Notes under the pieces: generated by a model
What the model was told of the DNA's origin: nothing
Databases searched by the model: none
Seen by the model: only the letters and a program-made list of their open reading frames with translations
Assembly: GCF_900142135.1 (NCBI RefSeq)
Contig: NZ_FQZU01000007.1
Location: forward strand, 1 to 64,000
Length of the DNA stretch: 64,000 nt
Direction: 5' to 3'
Source: Desulfatibacillum alkenivorans DSM 16219
GTDB lineage: Bacteria > Desulfobacterota > Desulfobacteria > Desulfobacterales > Desulfatibacillaceae
Shown: positions 43,972 to 52,575 of the stretch, piece after piece
Layout: every line of letters begins with the position of its first letter
How positions within the stretch are numbered: position 1 is the first letter of the stretch
Made by a program: the position numbers and the translations under genes

Positions 43972-46059
43972 ATGATAGGCGCATTTTTGTTCATGTTAGG
44001 CTTGGGCGGGGCCTGCGCAATTTTGCTGAGTGTAGCGTCCCGGGTTTTTTATGTTTACGAGGATCCCCGCATTGCGCAAGTGGAAGACCGCATGGCGGGG
44101 GCCAACTGCGGCGGTTGCGGCTATGCAGGCTGCAACGCGGCGGCGGTGGCTGTGGTGGCGGGAAAAGCCCCGGCTAGCGTCTGCATCGTAGGCGGCATGG
44201 AATCCGCCCAGGGCGTTGCCGAAGTCATGGGAATGGACGTGGGAGGCGCGGAGCCGATTTTGTCCTACAACCCCTGCAACGGCGGCGACAGGGCCGAGGA
44301 CCGGTTCATCTATCAGGGCGTGCCCACTTGCGCGGCTTTGACCCGCTTGTATGAAGGCAAACGCTTTTGTTCGGTGGGCTGTTTGGGTTTGGGCGACTGC
44401 GTAAAGGCCTGCCTGTTTGACGCAATCTCCATCGGCCCCAACGGATATCCGGTGGTGAATGCGGACAACTGCGTGGGCTGCGGCGCGTGCGAAAGGGCCT
44501 GCCCCAAGGGCGTTCTGGAAGTCATGACCATGTCCCAGAGGCTGTTGGCCATGAACGAAACGGACGACGCTCTGGCGCCCTGCCAGCAGATCTGTCCGGC
44601 TCAGATCAACATCCCCTTGTACATCGAACAGATCAAAAAGGGAGATTACGAAGGCGCGGTCAACACCATTCGGGAAAGAAACCCCTTGCTCCTTTCCTGC
44701 GGCCGGGTCTGCCCTCATCCCTGCGAAGACAAATGCCGCCGGGGGTTGGAGGACGAGCCGGTCTCCATCAACCAGCTTAAACGCTTTGTGGCGGACTACG
44801 AACTGCACTCCGGCAAACGGTTCCCCATTTCCAAGGCCCCGGCCACGGAAAAGAAGGTTGCGGTCATCGGCGGCGGCCCCGCCGGCTTGTCCTGCGCGTT
44901 CTTCCTGGCCCGTCTGGGGCACTCCGTAACCATTTACGAGGCCATGCCCAAACTGGGCGGCATGATCCGGTACGGCATCCCCGAATACCGCCTGCCCAAA
45001 AAGATTCTGGACTGGGAAATTCAAGGCATCCTGGATCTGGGCATCGATGCCAAGACCAACGCCCGCTTCGGCTTTGACTTCAACCTGTCCGATCTGATGG
45101 AAGAAGGCTTTGACGCCGTATTCATGGGCATCGGCGCATGGAAGGACATGAAACTCCGGGCTGAAGGCGAAGACATGGAAGGCTGCTTCACCGGCATCGA
45201 CTTCCTGGCTCGCGTGGCTAACGGCGAAGAGGTGAAAATCGGCAAAAATCCGATCGTCGTCGGCGGCGGAAATACAGCCATTGACTGCGTCCGCACCCTG
45301 ATCCGCATGGGCTCCAAGGTTACCTTGGCCTATCGCCGCACCCGGGCCGAAATGCCCGCCAACGAAGTGGAAATCGTGGCCGCCGAGCACGAAGGCTGCG
45401 ACTTTGTATTCCTGTCCGCGCCCACCCGCGTGGTCGGCGATGAAAACGGCAAGGTCATCGGCCTGGAATATCAGAAAATGGAACTGGGCGAGCCCGACGC
45501 TTCCGGCCGCCGCAGGCCCGTCCCCGTGGAAGGCTCCGAAACCATTCTGGACGCCGACATGATCGTGTCCGCCATCGGCCAACGCCCGGACATCTCCTTT
45601 ATGGACAATCCGGAAAAAGCCCTGGCTGATCTCAAGACCACACGTTGGGACACCATGGACCATAACGAGGACACCCTGCAGACCGACATCCCGTTCATCT
45701 TTGTGGGCGGCGACTCGGCCACGGGCCCCGACCTGGTCGTCTCCGCCATCGGCGGAGGCCGCAAGGCGGCAAGGTCCATCCATCAGTTCGTCATGGGCGA
45801 AGAAGTCAAGGCCGCGCCCAAGGATCTGAAAAAACCCTTGATCCCCGAATCGGATTTCAAAACCGTGCCCGGCGTAATCCGGTCGCCCCGCGCGCCCATG
45901 CCGGAACTTCCGGTGCAAGAGAGGATTTACTCCTTCATCGAAGTGGATCAGGTATTGGACGAGGAGTCCGCACTGCGGGAGTCCGGCCGCTGCCTCAGGT
46001 GCTGCCGCACCTGTTACGACAAGGACACGGACCGTAAGACGCAAAAGAGCGCGGCTTAG
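43972..46059 (+). CDS. RnfB-like iron-sulfur protein fused to a GltD/NfnB-type flavoprotein
   Basis: The 695-residue fusion has a membrane anchor (about 2-24), an Fe-S domain of RnfB with CGGCGYAGC (46-54) and a following Cys, and two ferredoxin clusters (Cys 133-147 region; CVGCGACERACP at 167-178). A GltD-type linker cluster follows (CQQICPAQINIP, CGRVCPHPCEDKC at about 204-255), then FAD (VIGGGPAGLS, about 298) and NAD(P) (VVGGGNTAIDCVRTL) domains and a C-terminal GRCLRCCRTC. No rnfACDEG genes are next to it. It probably moves electrons between NAD(P)H, ferredoxin and a membrane partner. TTGGAG lies 6 bases before ATG 43972. A strong hairpin follows at 46081. Confidence 0.9.
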   Translation: MIGAFLFMLGLGGACAILLSVASRVFYVYEDPRIAQVEDRMAGANCGGCGYAGCNAAAVAVVAGKAPASVCIVGGMESAQGVAEVMGMDVGGAEPILSYNPCNGGDRAEDRFIYQGVPTCAALTRLYEGKRFCSVGCLGLGDCVKACLFDAISIGPNGYPVVNADNCVGCGACERACPKGVLEVMTMSQRLLAMNETDDALAPCQQICPAQINIPLYIEQIKKGDYEGAVNTIRERNPLLLSCGRVCPHPCEDKCRRGLEDEPVSINQLKRFVADYELHSGKRFPISKAPATEKKVAVIGGGPAGLSCAFFLARLGHSVTIYEAMPKLGGMIRYGIPEYRLPKKILDWEIQGILDLGIDAKTNARFGFDFNLSDLMEEGFDAVFMGIGAWKDMKLRAEGEDMEGCFTGIDFLARVANGEEVKIGKNPIVVGGGNTAIDCVRTLIRMGSKVTLAYRRTRAEMPANEVEIVAAEHEGCDFVFLSAPTRVVGDENGKVIGLEYQKMELGEPDASGRRRPVPVEGSETILDADMIVSAIGQRPDISFMDNPEKALADLKTTRWDTMDHNEDTLQTDIPFIFVGGDSATGPDLVVSAIGGGRKAARSIHQFVMGEEVKAAPKDLKKPLIPESDFKTVPGVIRSPRAPMPELPVQERIYSFIEVDQVLDEESALRESGRCLRCCRTCYDKDTDRKTQKSAA

Positions 46060-46080
46060 TCCGGTCGACTAATATCATAA

Positions 46081-46113
46081 GAACCCCCTGAGATTAACGG
46101 TCTCAGGGGGTTC
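46081..46113. terminator. 13-bp perfect hairpin after the RnfB-GltD gene
   Basis: GAACCCCCTGAGA and its exact complement flank a 7-base loop, followed by the weak T-rich tail CTTGTCTTG. It is 21 bp after the stop. Confidence 0.75.
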
Positions 46114-46287
46114 CTTGTCTTGAGCCCGCCAATGCACAGCCTGTTTTTTGCAACTTCACACCGATTTTGCACCTTAAGTCTATCTCATGACTTGACACCC
46201 GCCAAAGGTCATGGTTTAGTATAATCTAATGTCCAATATGCGTAGTCTCTATAGCTTTATTTTTGTATAAGGGGATGAGGGGGATTA

Positions 46288-47217
46288 ATGAGAAATCAGT
46301 CTGTTACCAGAGAACCGCCTGTCGTGGTGCTTCCTGAAATTGACGACTTGGTTTCTATGGAAAAACCCCGGGAAGTCCTGAAAGAGGCGGAAAACATCGT
46401 CAGGCTCATGTTTGACGAAACCAGCTTTGACTTCATCCGCAGCGTTTTTGACGATATCCTGACCCTGTTCGCCGGAAAATATCCCGATTTCAAACGGTGC
46501 AACACCCGTTTTCATGACCTTCAGCACACCACGGATGCATTCCTGGCAATGGCCCGCCTTATGCACGGCGCTGTCGTGGAAGGCAAGCCCCTGAACGAAA
46601 CCGACGTGTTCCTGGGCCTCATCGCCGCTCTACTCCACGACACCGGTTACATCCAGCGCGAAGACGACCACCGGGGGACAGGCGCACGCTACACCCTCAT
46701 CCACGTGCAGCGGAGCGTGGAGTTCATGAAACTGTACTTCGACTCCCGCGGCTTTTCCGAGAGGGACTTTAAAATCTGCAGTTGCTTTCTGGAATGCACG
46801 GACCTGGATGTGGAAGTCTGCGATATCTGCTTTTCCAACGAGTCCTACCGCATGTTGGGCCAGATGCTGGGCACCGCCGACCTTCTGGGGCAGATGGCGG
46901 CCAGGAATTATCTGGAAAAACTCATCTTTCTTTATTACGAGTTTGAAGAGGCCGGAGTTCCGGGATTTGCCAGCGAGTTGGATCTTCTGCGCAAAACCGC
47001 CGATTTTTACGAAATGGCCAAGGTGCGCCTGGATAACGACCTGAACGGCGTGCGCCATTACGTTCGGGCTCATTTTCGCGAACGCTGGAACATTGATAAA
47101 GATCTCTATGAAGCCGCCATCGAGAAAAACGTGGCCTATCTCCGGTTCATCCTCAATGAACACCCGGAAGAATATCGCACCTACCTCCGCCGCGCCCTTG
47201 TCAAGGAATGGAATTAA
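46288..47217 (+). CDS. HD-domain protein (putative phosphohydrolase)
   Basis: The 309-residue protein contains an HD-type metal site: TRFHDLQHTTDAFLAMA at about 74-90, AALLHDTGYIQRED at about 115-128, and later His/Asp residues in TLIHVQRSVEF and GTADLLGQM. There is no GYP motif of cyclic-di-GMP enzymes (HD-GYP) and no PAS or receiver domain. The N-terminus carries a helical segment. The substrate is unknown; a cyclic-nucleotide phosphodiesterase-like role is possible. TTGACA (46192) and TATAAT (46220) lie upstream but 22 bases apart, so the promoter is uncertain. Confidence 0.8.
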   Translation: MRNQSVTREPPVVVLPEIDDLVSMEKPREVLKEAENIVRLMFDETSFDFIRSVFDDILTLFAGKYPDFKRCNTRFHDLQHTTDAFLAMARLMHGAVVEGKPLNETDVFLGLIAALLHDTGYIQREDDHRGTGARYTLIHVQRSVEFMKLYFDSRGFSERDFKICSCFLECTDLDVEVCDICFSNESYRMLGQMLGTADLLGQMAARNYLEKLIFLYYEFEEAGVPGFASELDLLRKTADFYEMAKVRLDNDLNGVRHYVRAHFRERWNIDKDLYEAAIEKNVAYLRFILNEHPEEYRTYLRRALVKEWN

Positions 47218-47628
47218 GCCTCAAAATCATAATTGCAGTCCTGCCGTGACTCCAATATGGCGTTGGGTTCCCGTTTCCGGGAATGCGTCATGATGATCGT
47301 AAAACCGCAGCAATCATCCCGCCGCCTTCCTCCATGAGAATTACGGAAATCTCTCGGCCCTGGCGGCATCGCCAATCTTAAGAGCCCGTCATCCCGGCAA
47401 GGGGCGATCCGCTTTTTAGGATCGGCCCGCAAGCCGGGACCCAGCGTCATTTTGGACTTGCCTTGGAATATGGCGACTGGATTGAACGCAACGTGGCTTT
47501 AGCGGTGTATCCTTGTTCGACATCAGTAGAGCGGCCCTCGGAAATCGCTTGAAATCCTAAGTTGACTTGCCAAACTCCGCTCATTATGATTTTACCCGGG
47601 CCAAACGAATCGTTGCGGGAGACATCTC
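47218..47628. repeat. Gene-free stretch with two repeat types
   Basis: Positions 47262-47345 share a diverged repeat of about 85 bp with 61767-61855 (common cores CCCGTTTCCGGGA and CAATCATCCCGCCGCC). Positions 47385-47440 are a copy of the GTCATCCCGG...GGGACCCAGCG palindrome. No gene is recognised. Confidence 0.65.
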
Positions 47629-49263
47629 ATGACTGAAAAAACCGATCAACCCAATTGTTGGGAATACACCCAGTGCGGCAAGGAGCCGGGCGGCGCCAAC
47701 GCGGATGAAAACGGTCCCTGTCCGGCGGCGTTGGAAACCGCCCTGGACGGCGTAAACAACGGAAGAAACGCCGGCCGCCTTTGCTGGGCCGTGGATGGAA
47801 CCCTATGCCATAACCAGACCCCCGGCCCGGAAGAGGATAAAATCTCCTCGTGCATCTCGTGCCCGTTCTTCCAAAAGGTTCAGGAAGCCGAGGACCAAGG
47901 GGGCCTGCGCACAAAATTCCTCCGTTTCGTCACCATGGACGGAAAAAAACCCCTGATGCAGGGCCTGGAAATCAAGCACGTCGCACCAGGGGAGCGTTTT
48001 ATAGTCCAGAATACGCCCAGCGAAGCCGGATACATCATCCAAAAAGGCTCCTGCAAAATTCTGGTGGAGAAAGACGGCGAGCTTGTCGCCATAGGCCGCC
48101 GGGGCCTGGGCGAGGTGGTGGGCGTAACCGCTCTTTTGACCGGCGCGCCGTATTCCGCCCACGTGGAGGCCGAAACGCCCCTGTGCCTGTGGGTGATCCG
48201 CCGGGATCAGTTTGAAGCCATGGTGGAAAAAGACCGGGACCTCATGGAATTTCTGACCGAACTGGTCGCCGACCGTCTGAGCGCGGACCGCCCCATGGCG
48301 GACCGGGCCGTGGGCAGGTACACGGCCAAGGAGGTTCTGGGCAAGGGCGGGTTTTCCATAGTGTACAAGGGAATCCACACCGCCCTGGAAATGCCCGTGG
48401 CCATCAAGATGCTCCATCACGACAAGGCCCTGGACCCGGATTTTCTGGCCGCCTTTCGCAACGAAGCCGAAAGCATCGCCAAATTCAACCACGAAAACAT
48501 CGTCAGAGTGTTCGACATCGAGGAGCTATACCGGACCGTTTTCATTATCATGGAGTACCTGGAAGGCGAGCTTCTGTCCGGCATGATTAAGCGCCTGGGC
48601 AGGCTTTCGCCCCTTCTGGCTGCGGATTTCATGGTCCAGGCCTGCCGCGGCCTGGAATACGCCCATAAATACGGAATCATCCACCGCGACATCAACGTCT
48701 CCAACCTGTTCATACAAACCGGAGACCGGCTGAAAATCATGGATTTCGGCATCGCCTGCAAAATCGGCACGGAAGACTTCGGCGAGACCGGCACGGCGGC
48801 GTTCATGTCTCCCGAGCAGATCGACGGAGATCCCGTCGACGAAAGAACCGACATCTACTCCCTGGGGCTGGCCGCCTACGAAATGGTCACCGGAGAGCGC
48901 GCCTTTCCCGGAAACGACGTCATGGCTCTCTTGGACGGCCATCTGGAACGGGACGTCCCGGACCCGGCGGAGAAGGCCCCGGACCTGCCTCCGGCCCTGC
49001 GCCGGGTGATCATGAAGGCGGGAAAAAGGGCGCCAGACGAGCGATTTAACAAGGCCGGAGAGATTATCGAGGCCCTGACCGAGGTATTGCCCCAGTGCGA
49101 TCTTCCCCTGCAGTGCGCACCGCCGGTTAGGAAAATGACCTCGTTGTTTTTGATTTATGAAGAAGACAAGCAAAAGGAAGTGGGGCGCCTGACCGAAGAG
49201 TTTTCTGCAGCCATGAAAAAACTGGGCGTAACCCTTAAAGCCGCCGATTTTCCGGACATATAG
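47629..49263 (+). CDS. Ser/Thr protein kinase with Cys-rich and cyclic-nucleotide-binding domains
   Basis: The 544-residue protein opens with a Cys/Trp-rich module (NCWEYTQCGKEPGG ... CPA ... GRLCWAV ... SSCISCPFF, 9-80), probably a metal site. A cNMP-binding-like domain follows (about 108-215: GYIIQKGSCKILVEKDGELV, GLGEVVGVTALLTGAPYSAHV). The eukaryotic-type kinase is at about 230-480: GKGGFSIVYKG, VAIKML, IIHRDINVSN and MDFGIA. A short tail ends the protein. The gene is followed 20 bp later by a PP2C phosphatase gene, its likely counterpart. The module order (metal/cNMP/kinase) suggests a kinase switched by a bound ligand or redox state, which is inference. Confidence 0.9.
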   Translation: MTEKTDQPNCWEYTQCGKEPGGANADENGPCPAALETALDGVNNGRNAGRLCWAVDGTLCHNQTPGPEEDKISSCISCPFFQKVQEAEDQGGLRTKFLRFVTMDGKKPLMQGLEIKHVAPGERFIVQNTPSEAGYIIQKGSCKILVEKDGELVAIGRRGLGEVVGVTALLTGAPYSAHVEAETPLCLWVIRRDQFEAMVEKDRDLMEFLTELVADRLSADRPMADRAVGRYTAKEVLGKGGFSIVYKGIHTALEMPVAIKMLHHDKALDPDFLAAFRNEAESIAKFNHENIVRVFDIEELYRTVFIIMEYLEGELLSGMIKRLGRLSPLLAADFMVQACRGLEYAHKYGIIHRDINVSNLFIQTGDRLKIMDFGIACKIGTEDFGETGTAAFMSPEQIDGDPVDERTDIYSLGLAAYEMVTGERAFPGNDVMALLDGHLERDVPDPAEKAPDLPPALRRVIMKAGKRAPDERFNKAGEIIEALTEVLPQCDLPLQCAPPVRKMTSLFLIYEEDKQKEVGRLTEEFSAAMKKLGVTLKAADFPDI

Positions 49264-49283
49264 AAAAAAAAGGAAGACAATAC

Positions 49284-49991
49284 GTGGAATCATTCGCCTT
49301 ATCCGACATGGGCCTGAAGCGGAACGAAAACCAGGATCGGCGCCTTATCAGGGAAACCCCGGACGGCGCCTTGCTTCTGGCCATTGCCGACGGCATGGGC
49401 TCCTCGGCCGGCGGAGGCATGGCCGCGCAAATGATCATGGACGGCCTGGACGCCATGCCGGATCATGAGCTTTCCGCCGGAAAGATCATGGAAAAGCTGG
49501 TGCAGCAGACCGATCAGGCCATTTATTGCAAGGCGTCGGAGGAGGCATGCTTTGAGGACATGGGCGCCACCCTGACCGCCGTGGTGATAAAGGGCTCCTC
49601 CGCCCAATGGGTTCACGTGGGGGACAGCCGCCTGGTGCTGTTTGAAAACGGCAGGCTGCGCTATGTCACCAAGGACCAGAACATGGCCTGGTTTTTATAC
49701 GACGAAGGCGAAATCACGGCGGAAGAGGCCCGCAGGCATCCCGGGCTTCGGCTTCTGGACCAGTGCGTGGGGGCGGGGGGCTGCGAGCCCGTGACCGGCG
49801 CCTTGGAGTTCAGCCCCGGCGCCTTGTTCATGCTCACTACCGACGGCGTGCACGACCATATCACCCCCAAGGCCCTGACAGCCATCCTGTCCGGCCCGGA
49901 AAGCCTGGAGGAGAAGGCCCAGGCCATCCTCAAACACATCCGCCACGACGGCAGCACGGACGACGCCACCATGGTCCTGGCCGTGATTTAG
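49284..49991 (+). CDS. PP2C-family protein phosphatase
   Basis: The 235-residue Mn/Mg-dependent Ser/Thr phosphatase keeps the metal-binding acidic residues in RNENQDRRL, IADGMGSSAGG, HVGDSRLVLF, TTDGVHDH and STDDATMV. The start is GTG at 49284 with AAGGAAG upstream. It is probably the antagonist of the adjacent kinase, 20 bp upstream. It is slightly shorter than many PP2C enzymes but complete. Confidence 0.9.
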   Translation: MESFALSDMGLKRNENQDRRLIRETPDGALLLAIADGMGSSAGGGMAAQMIMDGLDAMPDHELSAGKIMEKLVQQTDQAIYCKASEEACFEDMGATLTAVVIKGSSAQWVHVGDSRLVLFENGRLRYVTKDQNMAWFLYDEGEITAEEARRHPGLRLLDQCVGAGGCEPVTGALEFSPGALFMLTTDGVHDHITPKALTAILSGPESLEEKAQAILKHIRHDGSTDDATMVLAVI

Positions 49992-50112
49992 GCGGCGAAT
50001 CCGGCCCTCCGCCGCCTCCCAACTGCCGTATCTCCGCGTCCGTATGGGTGGGGAAATCCCCGCCCTACACGAAGAATACAAACCTTACGGATTAATAGGC
50101 AATGCAGCCGCG

Positions 50113-50700
50113 CCCCCCTTGGGCATCCCGGCGGTGAAAGACCGCATCGTGCAGACGGCCCTGAAGATGGTGATCGAGCCCATCTTCGAACAGGAATTCC
50201 TATATGCAAGCTACGGCTTCCGGCTCGGTTTGGGTGGAAGGACGCCCTCCGGGAAGTGGACGGATTGATCAAGGCGGGCTACACTTACGTGGTGGACGAC
50301 GACCTTGCGAGCTATTTCGATACGATTCCCCATGAAGGCCTCATGAATCTCGTTGAGGAGCGCATCAGCGACGGCCGGATACTGGATCTGGTCAGATACT
50401 ATCTGGGACAGGACGTTGTCCGGGGAGGGGAGCGTTGGACTCCCATTGGAGGAGCGCCTCAGGGAACGGTGATCAGCCCCCTGCTGGCGAACCTGTACCT
50501 GCATCCTCTGGATTGCCGGATGCGGGCCAAAGGCTTCCGCATGGCGGGCTACGCCGACGGCTTTTCGGAAGCAGATGCACCGGCCCGGATTCGGAAAATG
50601 CCTGAATGATCATAAACGCTGGCCCAACGCTTTCTTTGCTGGGCAGGGGCTTTTCACCATGAACGAAGCCCGTGTCCTGGCAAGCTGGTCACGATGTTGA
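50113..50700 (+). pseudogene. ltrA: Group II intron reverse transcriptase/maturase remnant
   Basis: Three frames together encode pieces of an LtrA-type protein. PLGIPAVKDRIVQTALKMVIEPIFEQEF...SYGFR (to about 50226) is in one frame. VDDDLASYFDTIPHEGLMNLVEERIS...PQGTVISPLLANLYLHPLD...MAGYADG (to about 50555) is in a second. KRWPNAFFAGQGLFTMNEARVLASWSRC (50614-50700) is in the first frame again. The N-terminal roughly 100 residues are missing, the YADD active site reads YADG, and most of the thumb/X region (about 190 residues) is deleted. Two frameshifts and these losses make it non-functional. Confidence 0.9.
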
Positions 50701-50711
50701 AACCGCCGATT

Positions 50712-50746
50712 GGAGAGTCGTGTGCGGGAGAACCGCGCGCACGGTT
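50712..50746 (+). ncRNA. Group II intron domain V remnant
   Basis: GAGAGTCGTGTGCGG..CCGCGCGCACGGTTC forms the characteristic domain V hairpin of about 34 nt, 12 bp past the reverse transcriptase stop, as in bacterial group II introns. The remainder of 50771-51057 shows no gene; GAAACCAAATAAA occurs twice (near 50796 and 50841). Confidence 0.75.
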
Positions 50747-51057
50747 CGGAAGGCGGGGAGGCCTCAAAGGCCTTCCCGGCCCCTATCTTATCTAACTATC
50801 TGAAACCAAATAAAAGTGAATACATGGACGAAGGAGTTTGAAACCAAATAAACAAAAAATAAACGACTCTTATCGCCCTCACCTTCTCCAACGCTGCATG
50901 CCGGGGCTGTCCGGGAAATGGGGGCTCAATCCGGTCCTCTTGCTCGTTCTTTGGATCAAAACCTTCTTTGATTTGATTTCGTTAATGGAAATTTTTCTGA
51001 CACCCCTTCAAAAACCCCGTAGGAGTCCCTAAATTGAACGGCGGGTCATTGGAGAAC

Positions 51058-51086
51058 TTGACTTTTTTGCTTTTGCGTTATAGATA
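51058..51086 (+). promoter_or_regulatory. Probable promoter of the kor-hdr cluster
   Basis: TTGACT (51058-51063), a 17-base T-rich spacer and TAGATA (51081-51086), or the overlapping GATAAT two bases later. The korD start is about 49 bases downstream. Confidence 0.5.
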
Positions 51087-51134
51087 ATTTCGTTCGTATC
51101 TGTGACCCGGACCATTAATCAAGGACAAAGTACA

Positions 51135-51410
51135 ATGGCTTTATGGCGAGTCCCTTTAGACGCAGACCAGATAGAAGTGCCTCTTGGCATCGTGCATATC
51201 ATCAAGGAACGTTGCAAAGGCTGCGGCTACTGCATCGAGTTCTGTCCCAAGGAAGTCCTGGAGTTCTCCAAGGAGTTCAACCAAAAGGGGTATCATCCCC
51301 CCAGGGTGAAAAAACCGGACGACTGCGTGAACTGCCACTACTGCGAAATCATCTGTCCTGAATTTGCCATCTATTCATTGGAAGCGGACAAGGAACAGGC
51401 TAACCAATAG
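51135..51410 (+). CDS. korD: 2-oxoacid:ferredoxin oxidoreductase, delta (ferredoxin) subunit
   Basis: The 91-residue protein with two [4Fe-4S] motifs (CKGCGYCIEFCPKEV and CVNCHYCEIICPEFA) is the polyferredoxin subunit of 2-oxoglutarate-type oxidoreductase. It starts at ATG 51135 (MALWRVPLD). An upstream in-frame start at 51102 is less likely. It is 14 bp ahead of korA. The CxxCxxCxxxCP layout matches KorD rather than the PorD of pyruvate enzymes, but the substrate cannot be settled by sequence alone. Confidence 0.88.
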   Translation: MALWRVPLDADQIEVPLGIVHIIKERCKGCGYCIEFCPKEVLEFSKEFNQKGYHPPRVKKPDDCVNCHYCEIICPEFAIYSLEADKEQANQ

Positions 51411-51423
51411 AGGATATACACCC

Positions 51424-52575
51424 ATGAGACCCGCAGTTTTAACAGGGGAGCATTATATGACGGGCGACGTGGCCTGCGCCGAAGGCGCTTTGGCCGCGGG
51501 CTGCCTGTTTTTCGGGGGATACCCCATCACGCCGGCGACGGAAGTGGCCGAGCGCATGTCCCATCGCCTGCCCGAAATCGGGGGGACCTACATTCAGATG
51601 GAAGACGAAATCGCCGCCATGGCGTCCATCGTGGGGGCGTCCTGCGCCGGGGCAAAGAGCATGACTTCCACGTCGGGGCCAGGATTTTCCCTTATGATGG
51701 AAAACCTGGGCCTGGCCGTAATCACGGAAACGCCTTGCGTGGTGGTGAACGTGCAGCGGGCCGGTCCGTCCACGGGGCTGCCGACCCAGGGCGCCCAGGG
51801 AGACATGATGCAGGCCCGTTGGGGCTCCCACGGAGATTATGAGATCATCGCCATGGCGCCTGCCTCGGCCCAGGAGATTTTCTACCAGACCATCGACGCT
51901 TTTAACCTGGCGGAAAAATACCGGACCCCGGTTCTCATCATGACCGATGAAGTCATCGGCCATATGAGCGAACGCGTGGTCATACCCGACGCCAAGGAAA
52001 TCAAGACCATCGAACGGGTCAAAGCCAAGGGCCGCAAGGACAGGTATCGGCCTTACGCCGCCGGCGCTTTGGGCGTGCCCCCCATGGCCAACGCGGGCGA
52101 CGGCTACAAGGTGCATGTCACCGGCCTGACCCACGACGAAATGGGCTACCCGGCCATGACCGTGGAAGCCCAGGCCGTTATGATGGAACGGCTCATGGGC
52201 AAGATCCAAAATAACCGGGACGACATCATCCGCTACGAAGAGTTTATGACCGAGGACGCGGATTATATAATAGTCACCTACGGAGTCTCCGCCCGCACCG
52301 GCAGGGCCGCCGTGGAGGAAGCCCGGGCCCAGGGAATCAAGGTCGGAATGCTCAGGCTCATTACGGTCTGGCCTTTCGCCGAGGAAAAAATCCGGGACCT
52401 GGCCTCCAAGGTCAAAGGCATGGTCACGGTGGAAATCAACCTGGGACAGGTGCACCTGGAGGTGGAGCGCTGCGTAGCCGGCCGCGTTCCCGTCAAACTG
52501 GTGGGCCACCCCGGCGGCACGCTGATCTCGCCCGATACGGTAATCCACACAATCAAGCAGGAGTTTGGGGTATGA
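51424..52575 (+). CDS. korA: 2-oxoacid:ferredoxin oxidoreductase, alpha subunit
   Basis: The 383-residue alpha chain carries the pyrimidine-binding and transketolase C-like domains. Family elements are GYPITPATEVAERM, QMEDEIAAMASIVGASCAGAK, TSTSGPGFSLMMEN, RAGPSTGLPTQGAQGD and LVGHPGG. It starts at ATG 51424 with GAGGAT upstream. It probably oxidises 2-oxoglutarate to succinyl-CoA with KorB, feeding electrons to ferredoxin. The stop overlaps korB by four bases. Confidence 0.93.
   Translation: MRPAVLTGEHYMTGDVACAEGALAAGCLFFGGYPITPATEVAERMSHRLPEIGGTYIQMEDEIAAMASIVGASCAGAKSMTSTSGPGFSLMMENLGLAVITETPCVVVNVQRAGPSTGLPTQGAQGDMMQARWGSHGDYEIIAMAPASAQEIFYQTIDAFNLAEKYRTPVLIMTDEVIGHMSERVVIPDAKEIKTIERVKAKGRKDRYRPYAAGALGVPPMANAGDGYKVHVTGLTHDEMGYPAMTVEAQAVMMERLMGKIQNNRDDIIRYEEFMTEDADYIIVTYGVSARTGRAAVEEARAQGIKVGMLRLITVWPFAEEKIRDLASKVKGMVTVEINLGQVHLEVERCVAGRVPVKLVGHPGGTLISPDTVIHTIKQEFGV

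Noticed and set aside
43996-46044. 682-residue ORF antisense to the RnfB-GltD gene
   Set aside because: It mirrors a GC-rich coding gene whose Fe-S and flavin motifs are unmistakable; the antisense protein is His/Gly-rich without domains.
46192-46225. TTGACA and TATAAT before the HD-domain gene as one promoter
   Set aside because: The spacer is 22 bases, too long for a sigma70 promoter; the elements may belong to different signals.
50838-51032. 64-residue ORF between the intron remnant and korD
   Set aside because: It has no ribosome site and no similarity; the region looks like decayed or promoter DNA.
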